From Microbacterium sp. T2.11-28 (GTDB lineage Bacteria; Actinomycetota; Actinomycetes; Actinomycetales; Microbacteriaceae), in NCBI RefSeq assembly GCF_950097975.1, contig NZ_CATNHF010000001.1, positions 62,001 to 126,000 of the forward strand: a DNA stretch of 64,000 nt, given 5' to 3'. Positions within the stretch are counted from its first letter, which is position 1. Each line of letters opens with the position of its first letter. This document shows, piece by piece, positions 58,385 through 64,000 of the stretch. Both the position numbers and the translations under genes were made by a program. The notes below the pieces were generated by a model. That model searched no databases and was not told where the DNA came from. It was given only the letters and a program-made list of their open reading frames with translations.

Positions 58385-59410
58385 TCAGGCGTGGGTGAGA
58401 GCGACCAGCCGCGAGATGGCGCGCAGGTACTTCTTGCGATAGCCGCCGGCGAGCATGTCGTCGGAGAAGACACGATCGAGCGTGACGCCGGTGGCGCGGA
58501 TCGGGATCTGCGCGTCGTAGGCGCGGTCGACGAAGGCGACGAAGCGGAGGGCGGCGGACTGGTCGTCGAGCGTGACGACGTCGCGGAGCCCGATCGTGGC
58601 GATCCCCTCGATCAGCCGGATGTAGCGCGACGGGTGCACGGTGGCGAGGTGGCGGACGAGGTCGCCGAAGGCGTCGTCGGAGGCGGGTGCCCCCGACGCG
58701 GCCAGCGCTTCCGCATACTCCGACGGGGGAAGGGCCCGGGCGTGGCCGTCGATCGCACGCTGCCGGTAGTCGGTGCCGTCGATGCGCAGCGTCTGGAAGC
58801 TCGCCGCCATGGCGTGGATCTCCCGCAGGAAGTCCTGCGCGGCGAAACGGCCCTCGCCGAGCGCATTGGGCGGTGTGTTCGAGGTCGCCGCCAGGCGCGT
58901 GCCCGTGGGCACCAGCTCGCCCAGCAGCCGCGTCATGACCATGGTGTCGCCCGGATCGTCGAGCTCGAACTCGTCGATGCAGAGCAGATCGGCGCCCCGG
59001 AACAGCTCGACCGTCTGCTGGTAGCCGAGCGCGCCGACCAGGGCGGTGTACTCGATGAAGGAGCCGAAGTACTTCCGGCGGGCCGGCATCGCGTGGTAGA
59101 TCGCCGCGAGCAGGTGGGTCTTGCCGACGCCGAAGCCGCCGTCGAGGTAGACGCCGGGCTTGGTCTCGGGGACCTTCTCCCGGCGGCGGAAGAGCCCTCC
59201 GCCGCGGGCTGCCGTGCGCGCGGCACCGCTGAAGGCCATGAGCAGATCCTTCGCCTCCTGCTGCGACGGGAAGGCGGGGTCCGCGCGATAGGTGTCGAAG
59301 GTCGCGTGGTCGAACTGCGGCGGGGGGACCAGAGAGGCCACCATCTCGGCGCCGGTCACCTGCGGGGCGCGGTCGATGAGGTGCACGAAGCCGGCCGGGA
59401 CGCTGTTCAC
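58385..59410 (-). CDS. zapE: ZapE/AFG1-family cell division ATPase
   Basis: 341 residues. Walker A DGGFGVGKTHLLAAIYH with Lys97, Walker B LLCIDEFELDDPGDTMVM, arginine-finger block PPNALGEGRFAAQDFLREI. AFG1-like AAA+ proteins bind FtsZ rings (ZapE in E. coli) or act in membrane protein quality control. GTG at 59410 preceded by TAGGGT with a 6-nt gap, probably leaderless. Confidence 0.92.
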   Translation of the reverse strand: MNSVPAGFVHLIDRAPQVTGAEMVASLVPPPQFDHATFDTYRADPAFPSQQEAKDLLMAFSGAARTAARGGGLFRRREKVPETKPGVYLDGGFGVGKTHLLAAIYHAMPARRKYFGSFIEYTALVGALGYQQTVELFRGADLLCIDEFELDDPGDTMVMTRLLGELVPTGTRLAATSNTPPNALGEGRFAAQDFLREIHAMAASFQTLRIDGTDYRQRAIDGHARALPPSEYAEALAASGAPASDDAFGDLVRHLATVHPSRYIRLIEGIATIGLRDVVTLDDQSAALRFVAFVDRAYDAQIPIRATGVTLDRVFSDDMLAGGYRKKYLRAISRLVALTHA

Positions 59411-59450
59411 CCCTCAACCCTAAAGGGATGCGCAGGCTCGCCCGGCACGC

Positions 59451-60650
59451 TCAGGCGCGCTGCGGTGTCAGCTCGTGCCTGCGGAGCCAGTCCCCGATCG
59501 TCGAGCTCCAGCGGTCCTGGTCGTAGTTCCAGAGCTTGGTGTGGCGCGCGGTGTCGAAGACCTGCATCTCGACCAGGTCGGGGCGCGCCACGACGAGGTC
59601 GTGGGAGGCGTCCGAGGGGACGAACCCGTCGTCGTCGCTGTGGAGGATGAGGATCGGGTGCCGCAGCTCCCCCGCGCGGGCGACGACGTCGAGGCGCTCG
59701 AACGGTATCCGCGCGTCGGCGCCGGTGAGAGGCGTCGCCCACTCTGCGCCGAGCGCGCCGATGGCGAGCCCGGCCACCGAGGTCGGCAGGCCGAGCTGCT
59801 GCGCCTGGTACGAGAGCACGCGGCGCCAGTCGATCACCGGGGACTCCAGGACGACGCCGACGATGAGATCGCGGTGCGCGGAGCTCAGCGCCACCTGGAG
59901 GGCGATCGCTCCGCCCATCGACCAGCCCATCAGGATGATGCGCCGCGCGCCGCGGCGGCGGGCGACGCCGATCGCCGCGTCGACGTCACGCCACTCGGTC
60001 GCGCCGAGGGCGTAGGTGCCGGCCCTGCTGCGCGGTGCGGACCCGTCGTTGCGGTACGAGACGAGCATCGACGTGATGCCGAGGGAGTGGAAGAGTGGCA
60101 CGGCGCGCAGGCACTCCGCGCGGTTCGTCCCGCGCCCGTGGATCTGGATGACCCAGGTCTCGGAGGTCTCGGCGGCGGGGAACACCCAGGCCGGACAGGG
60201 GCCGACGGCGGCGCCGACGAGTTCCGATTCGAAGGGCAGGTGGAGCTGCTCGGGGCGATCGAAGTACCAGCCGCTGAAAGCGGCCTCGGCGGCCAGATGC
60301 GCATCCGGTCCGATGTGGGTCAGCAGCTTGCGGGTCACCGTCGACTCGTCGCCGGAGAGCACCGAGCCGAGCTTGAGGTAGCTCGCCGTGCCGGCGGTGA
60401 ACAGGCCGTAGCGTCCCGGCAGCTGGGTGTCCGGCGTGCGGCCGAGCGTGATGGTCTGCGCCGCCACGTCGACGTCGACGATGCGGGTGTCGGTGCGCCG
60501 ACCCGCGGGGGTGACCACGCGCCGCGCCATCCGGGCGGCGATGAGGGCCAGCAGGCTCGTCACGGTGCCGAGTGCCGCCGCGAGCAGGAGCACGGCCGCG
60601 CGCAGAGCGGCGGACGGAGTTACGCCGACGGCGCGCCTGGATGCCTTCAT
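59451..60650 (-). CDS. membrane-anchored alpha/beta hydrolase
   Basis: 399 residues. N-terminal transmembrane helix (AALRAAVLLLAAALGTVTSLLALIAA, split: residues about 14-39), then a beta-rich insertion and the hydrolase fold. Nucleophile Ser244 in GWSMGG, Asp in HSDDDGFVP, His in ARHTKLWN; oxyanion-side HGRGTNRAE. Resembles peptidases/esterases of the YqiA/S9 group; the substrate is unknown. TAAAGT at 60660-60665 lies 9 nt upstream of the ATG and faces the -10 box of the next gene. Confidence 0.87.
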   Translation of the reverse strand: MKASRRAVGVTPSAALRAAVLLLAAALGTVTSLLALIAARMARRVVTPAGRRTDTRIVDVDVAAQTITLGRTPDTQLPGRYGLFTAGTASYLKLGSVLSGDESTVTRKLLTHIGPDAHLAAEAAFSGWYFDRPEQLHLPFESELVGAAVGPCPAWVFPAAETSETWVIQIHGRGTNRAECLRAVPLFHSLGITSMLVSYRNDGSAPRSRAGTYALGATEWRDVDAAIGVARRRGARRIILMGWSMGGAIALQVALSSAHRDLIVGVVLESPVIDWRRVLSYQAQQLGLPTSVAGLAIGALGAEWATPLTGADARIPFERLDVVARAGELRHPILILHSDDDGFVPSDASHDLVVARPDLVEMQVFDTARHTKLWNYDQDRWSSTIGDWLRRHELTPQRA

Positions 60651-60659
60651 CGTGGCCTC

Positions 60660-60669
60660 ACTTTAGTCT
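60660..60669. promoter_or_regulatory. overlapping divergent -10 boxes
   Basis: acttta reads TAAAGT on the minus strand (60665-60660) for the hydrolase, and TAGTCT reads on the plus strand (60664-60669) for DUF3000. They share two bases, so RNA polymerase can open only one at a time. Confidence 0.5.
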
Positions 60670-60675
60670 GTCGAT

Positions 60676-61263
60676 GTGGATGACTCCCGTCCCTTCCCCG
60701 GCTCCGACTTCGCCGTCGTCGCCGATGGGTTGCGTGCGATGACGTTCCGCGATGACTTCTCGGTCCGTGAGATCACCGCGCCCACCTCCCTCGCCCCCGA
60801 GGCCATCGCGTTCGCCGGCGACGTGCGCCCGCCCGCAGGCGGCGCGGACTCCGAGTACGGCACCGGGCGCTTCGTCCTCCTCCACGACGCGGAGGAGCCG
60901 GAGCAGTGGAGCGGGGCATGGCGGATCGTGTGCTTCGCCCAGGCCCCCCTCGAGCCCGAGATCGGGACCGATCCGCTCCTGGCCGACGTCGCGTGGTCGT
61001 GGCTGGTCGACGCGCTCGCCTCCCGCGGGGCGACGCTCCACTCCGCATCGGGCACGGCGACCAAGACGCTCTCGAAGGGCTTCGGAACGCTCGCCGCCGA
61101 GGGCGACGGCGCCCAGATCGAGCTGCGTGCGTCCTGGACCCCGTCGGGCGACCTCACCGCGCACCTGGACGCGTGGGCCGAGCTCGTCTGTATGCTGGCG
61201 GGGCTCCCCCCGGGGTCGGAAGGCATCGCTGTGTTCGGTGCGCAGAGGAATGCACGTGACTGA
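60676..61263 (+). CDS. DUF3000 family protein
   Basis: 195 residues from a GTG at 60676 that lies 6 nt after TAGTCT, so probably leaderless. Actinobacteria-specific family, usually directly before the RNase D gene as here. EQWSGAWRIVCFAQAPLE and GTDPLLADVAWSWLVDAL are conserved-looking. Function unknown. Ends overlapping the following start by 8 nt. Confidence 0.87.
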   Translation: MDDSRPFPGSDFAVVADGLRAMTFRDDFSVREITAPTSLAPEAIAFAGDVRPPAGGADSEYGTGRFVLLHDAEEPEQWSGAWRIVCFAQAPLEPEIGTDPLLADVAWSWLVDALASRGATLHSASGTATKTLSKGFGTLAAEGDGAQIELRASWTPSGDLTAHLDAWAELVCMLAGLPPGSEGIAVFGAQRNARD

Positions 61264-62452
61264 ATACACCGTCATCGCTGATCGCGAGGGCTTCTTCGCG
61301 GCGTGCGCGGCGCTCGCCGCCGGCACCGGCCCCGCGGCCGTCGACGTGGAGCGGGCGTCGGGGTTCCGCTACTCCCAGCGCGCGTACCTGATCCAGGTCT
61401 TCCGCCGCGGCGCCGGCGTCTTCCTCTTCGATCCTCCGGCCATCGGCGACATGTCCGCGCTTCAGGACGCCATCGGGGGCGTCGAATGGGTGCTCCACGC
61501 CGCGAGCCAGGACCTGCCGTCGCTGCGCGAGGACGGTCTGGTGCCGCCGTCCATCTTCGACACCGAGCTGGGCGCCCGCCTGCTGGGTCACGAGAAGGTG
61601 GGACTCGGCGCCGTCGTCGAGGACACCCTCGGCATCACGCTCGCGAAGGCGCACTCGGCGGCCGACTGGTCGACCCGCCCGCTCCCCCAGTCCTGGCTGG
61701 AGTACGCCGCCCTCGACGTGCTGCACCTGGTCGACGTGCGCGACGTGCTCTGGGACGAGCTGGTCGAGCAGGACAAGACCGAGGTGGCTGCGCAGGAGTT
61801 CGACGCCGTGCTGAACCGGCCGCCGCGGCCGCCGCGCGAGGAGCCCTGGCGCCGCCTCAGCGGCCTGCACACGGTGCGCGGCCGACGCGCACTCGCGGTG
61901 GCCCGGGCGCTGTGGACCGCGCGCGAGGCGTTCGCGCAGGAGCAGGACGTCTCGCCCGGACGGCTGGTGCCCGACCGGTCGCTCGTGGCGGCCGTGCTCG
62001 CCGACCCGGCCACCAAGCAGGACCTCGCGCGGGTCAAGGAGTTCACCGGTCGTGCCAGCCGTTCCCAGCTCGACCGCTGGTGGGCGGCGATCGAGGAAGG
62101 GCGCGCCGATCAGACGCTGCCGCTCGAGCGTGCGCCTGGCGACGGCCTGCCGCCGCCGCGGGCCTGGTCCGACCGCAACCCCGCTGCCGATGCCCGGCTG
62201 AAGGCCGCGCGTCCCCGGATCGAGCAGCTCGCCGTCGACCTGCGGATGCCGACCGAGAACCTGCTGACGCCCGACACGCTGCGCCGCATCGCGTGGGCAC
62301 CGCCGGAGCCGATCGACGACGAGACGGTCGCGGACGCCCTCGCGGCGCTCGGCGCCCGGCCGTGGCAGGTCGAGCGCACCGCGCCCGTCATCGCGCAGGC
62401 CTTTGTGGATTCCGTGCAGGACACTGCGGAGCCGTCCGAATCGGCTTCGTAG
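61256..62452 (+). CDS. rnd: RNase D-like 3'-5' exonuclease with HRDC domain
   Basis: 398 residues from the GTG at 61256, which has GAGGAA 5 nt upstream; an ATG at 61250 overlaps that site. DEDDy catalytic residues: D30 and E32 in AAVDVERAS, D86 in AASQDLPSL, Y150 and D154 in WLEYAALDVL. HRDC domain after residue 190 or so (ALWTAREAFAQEQDVSPGRL). Trims RNA 3' ends such as tRNA precursors in E. coli. Confidence 0.93.
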   Translation: MTEYTVIADREGFFAACAALAAGTGPAAVDVERASGFRYSQRAYLIQVFRRGAGVFLFDPPAIGDMSALQDAIGGVEWVLHAASQDLPSLREDGLVPPSIFDTELGARLLGHEKVGLGAVVEDTLGITLAKAHSAADWSTRPLPQSWLEYAALDVLHLVDVRDVLWDELVEQDKTEVAAQEFDAVLNRPPRPPREEPWRRLSGLHTVRGRRALAVARALWTAREAFAQEQDVSPGRLVPDRSLVAAVLADPATKQDLARVKEFTGRASRSQLDRWWAAIEEGRADQTLPLERAPGDGLPPPRAWSDRNPAADARLKAARPRIEQLAVDLRMPTENLLTPDTLRRIAWAPPEPIDDETVADALAALGARPWQVERTAPVIAQAFVDSVQDTAEPSESAS

Positions 62453-62490
62453 ATACGACCCAACCGATTTCGCGAGACTCGGTTCCACAT

Positions 62491-62496
62491 TAGGCT
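62491..62496 (+). promoter_or_regulatory. -10 box of the thiolase operon
   Basis: TAGGCT (ACATTAGGCTGGA), about 30 nt upstream of the thiolase GTG, leaving space for the TTGGAGG ribosome site. One of the minority of promoters here with a normal leader. Confidence 0.5.
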
Positions 62497-62525
62497 GGAC
62501 TGGATCCCAAACTCTTGGAGGCAGT

Positions 62526-63728
62526 GTGGCCGAGCTCTCGGACGTCTACTTCATCGACGGCATGCGGACCCCCTTCGGGCGCGCCGGCGAGAAGGGCATG
62601 TACTGGAACACCCGCGCCGATGACCTCGCGGTCAAGGCCACGATCGGGCTGATGGAGCGCAACGCCGCGGTCCCCGCCGAGCGCATCGACGACGTCGCCA
62701 TCGCCGCGACCAGTCAGACCGGCGACCAGGGGCTGACCCTGGGCCGCTCGGTGGCGATCCTCGCCGGGCTGCCTCAGTCGGTGCCGGGCCTGGCGATCGA
62801 GCGCATGTGCGCCGGCGCCATGACCAGCGTGACCACCATGGGCGCGTCGATCGGAGTGGGCATGTACGACCTCGCCCTCGCCGGCGGCGTCGAGCACATG
62901 GGCCACCACCCCATCGGCGCGAACGCGGACCCGAACCCGCGCTTCGTCGCGGAGCGCATGGTGGACCCGGGTGCGCTGAACATGGGCGTGACCGCCGAGC
63001 GCATCTTCGACCGCTTCCCGCACCTCACCAAGGAGCGCTCGGACCGGTTCGGGATGCTCAGCCAGCACAAGGTGCAGGCCGCGTACGACGCCGGCAAGAT
63101 CCAGCCGGACCTGGTGCCCGTGGCGATCAAGGACGCCGACGGCGCCTGGGGGCTCGCCACCGAGGACGAGGGCCGCAGGCCGCAGACCACGATGGAGGAC
63201 CTCGCCGCGCTGAAGACGCCCTTCCGCCCGCACGGACGCGTGACCGCCGGCACCTCCTCGCCCCTCACCGACGGTGCGACGATGTCGCTGCTGGCCGGCG
63301 GGCACGCGGTGAAGGAGCTGGGCCTGCGCCCTAAGATGCGCATGGTCTCGTTCGCCTTCGCCGGAGTGCAGCCGGAGATCATGGGCATCGGGCCGATCCC
63401 GTCCACCGAGAAGGCGCTCCGCAAGGCGGGGCTCACCATCGGCGACATCGGGCTCTTCGAGCTCAACGAGGCCTTCGCGATCCAGGTCATCTCCCTGCTG
63501 GACCACTTCGGCATCGCCGACGACGACCCGCGGGTGAACGCCTGGGGCGGCGCGATCGCCCTCGGGCACCCGCTGGCGGCTTCGGGCGTGCGTCTCATGA
63601 TCCAGCTCGCCGCGCAGTTCGCGGAGCGCCCGGACGTGCGCTACGGCCTCACGGCCATGTGCGTCGGCCTGGGGCAGGGCGGATCGGTCATCTGGGAGAA
63701 CCCGCACTACGACGGAAAGAAGCGCTGA
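62526..63728 (+). CDS. acetyl-CoA acyltransferase (thiolase)
   Basis: 400 residues from GTG 62526 with GGAGG upstream. Nucleophile Cys95 in ERMCAGAMTS, ELNEAFAIQ, GGAIALGHPLAASG (catalytic His) and CVGLGQGGSVI (second Cys). With the FadJ-type gene 4 nt downstream it is very probably the beta-oxidation thiolase (FadA type). Acetoacetyl-CoA thiolase is the alternative. Confidence 0.93.
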   Translation: MAELSDVYFIDGMRTPFGRAGEKGMYWNTRADDLAVKATIGLMERNAAVPAERIDDVAIAATSQTGDQGLTLGRSVAILAGLPQSVPGLAIERMCAGAMTSVTTMGASIGVGMYDLALAGGVEHMGHHPIGANADPNPRFVAERMVDPGALNMGVTAERIFDRFPHLTKERSDRFGMLSQHKVQAAYDAGKIQPDLVPVAIKDADGAWGLATEDEGRRPQTTMEDLAALKTPFRPHGRVTAGTSSPLTDGATMSLLAGGHAVKELGLRPKMRMVSFAFAGVQPEIMGIGPIPSTEKALRKAGLTIGDIGLFELNEAFAIQVISLLDHFGIADDDPRVNAWGGAIALGHPLAASGVRLMIQLAAQFAERPDVRYGLTAMCVGLGQGGSVIWENPHYDGKKR

Positions 63729-63732
63729 ACCG

Positions 63733-64000
63733 ATGACGAACTACGCAGACATCGACTTCTCGCCCCTGCTGACCCTCAGCGACGACGAGGTCGTCACCCA
63801 TTCGCCGTCGCGCGACGTGCGCCTCCCCTCGGGCAAGGTCATCGCGCTCGTCACCCTGGACAACGGGCGCGACCACAACCGGCCGAACACCCTGGGTCCG
63901 CGCACGCTCACCGAGCTCGGGTCCCGGCTCGACGAGCTGAAGGCCCGCGCGGCCGCCGGCGAGATCCACGCCGTGGCGATCACCGGCAAGCAGTACATCC
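63733..64000 (+). CDS. FadJ-like 3-hydroxyacyl-CoA dehydrogenase/enoyl-CoA hydratase (5' end)
   Basis: The first 89 residues only; the gene runs off the right edge. Starts MTNYADIDFSPLLTLSDDEV, then crotonase-type strands GKVIALVTLDNGRDHNRPNT and EIHAVAITGKQYI. Four nt after the thiolase. The multifunctional identity is inferred from the N-terminal crotonase start and the pairing with thiolase. Confidence 0.8.
   Translation, partial: MTNYADIDFSPLLTLSDDEVVTHSPSRDVRLPSGKVIALVTLDNGRDHNRPNTLGPRTLTELGSRLDELKARAAAGEIHAVAITGKQYI

Overview
The window is chromosomal DNA from a high-GC Gram-positive bacterium, most probably Microbacterium or a close relative in the Microbacteriaceae (Actinomycetota). 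Reasons: GC is very high and codon third positions are almost all G or C. Many starts are GTG, with one TTG. The gene order pyrR-pyrB-pyrC-(PH-like membrane protein)-carA-carB-pyrF-gmk-rpoZ-metK-priA is the actinobacterial arrangement. There is an actinobacterial integration-host-factor domain, a DUF3000 gene, and TAGRCT/TAGGNT -10 boxes, many placed to give leaderless mRNAs. The species assignment is inference from gene content only. I see no insertion sequence, prophage or CRISPR array; this is mostly core genome with a few accessory insertions.

Region by region. 1-13120 (minus): pyrimidine operon pyrR to pyrF with 1-8 nt overlaps, then a fused mIHF-guanylate kinase, rpoZ, metK and the 5' part of priA. 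13181-18209 (minus): an accessory block between nusB and pyrR: a SNF2 helicase, a metallo-beta-lactamase/Rieske protein and a four-helix membrane protein. 18247-29161 (minus except a VOC gene): alaS-ruvX-mltG-aroE-aroC-aroK-aroB, a GNAT gene, aroQ, efp, nusB. 29223-33214 (minus): a small YtxH-like protein, rpsD, a TPR-NUDIX fusion, a second NUDIX gene, rarA. 33322-35999 (plus): a Thr/Pro-rich membrane protein, a DUF349 protein and an AbiEi-like orphan. 35986-44697 (minus): rel, secF-secD-yajC, ruvB-ruvA-ruvC, yebC. 44797-49986: a PLP decarboxylase, then a vitamin B6 divergon (pdxS-pdxT leftward, MocR regulator-pdxY rightward). 50027-52733 (minus): HIT protein, thrS and a probable Thr-rich leader peptide. 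52807-55152: an ion transporter, an AlkD-like gene, a double-ACT protein. 55239-55756: tRNA-Val(GAC), tRNA-Cys, tRNA-Gly leftward and tRNA-Val(CAC) rightward. 55808-60650 (minus): two tandem PemK/MazF-like genes, amtB with GlnR-like sites, zapE, an alpha/beta hydrolase. 60676-64000 (plus): DUF3000, RNase D, thiolase and the start of a FadJ-type gene.

Themes. Nucleotide supply (pyr, gmk), aromatic precursors (aro), translation (alaS, thrS, efp, rpsD, tRNAs), Holliday junction processing (ruvABC, ruvX, rarA), secretion (secDF-yajC), the stringent response (rel) and vitamin B6 are covered by compact operons. The most interesting regulatory element is upstream of thrS. A -10 box sits 6 nt before a 22-codon ORF with four Thr codons, and it is followed by a hairpin that can pair with the thrS Shine-Dalgarno. 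This looks like an attenuator that senses charged tRNA-Thr. Other points worth checking are the mIHF-Gmk fusion, the MBL-Rieske protein, the antitoxin-less PemK/MazF pair, an RNA hairpin enclosing the rpsD start, and a palindrome at the B6 divergon. No stretch over 300 bases lacks a gene; the longest is 52573-52806 and holds the thrS leader.
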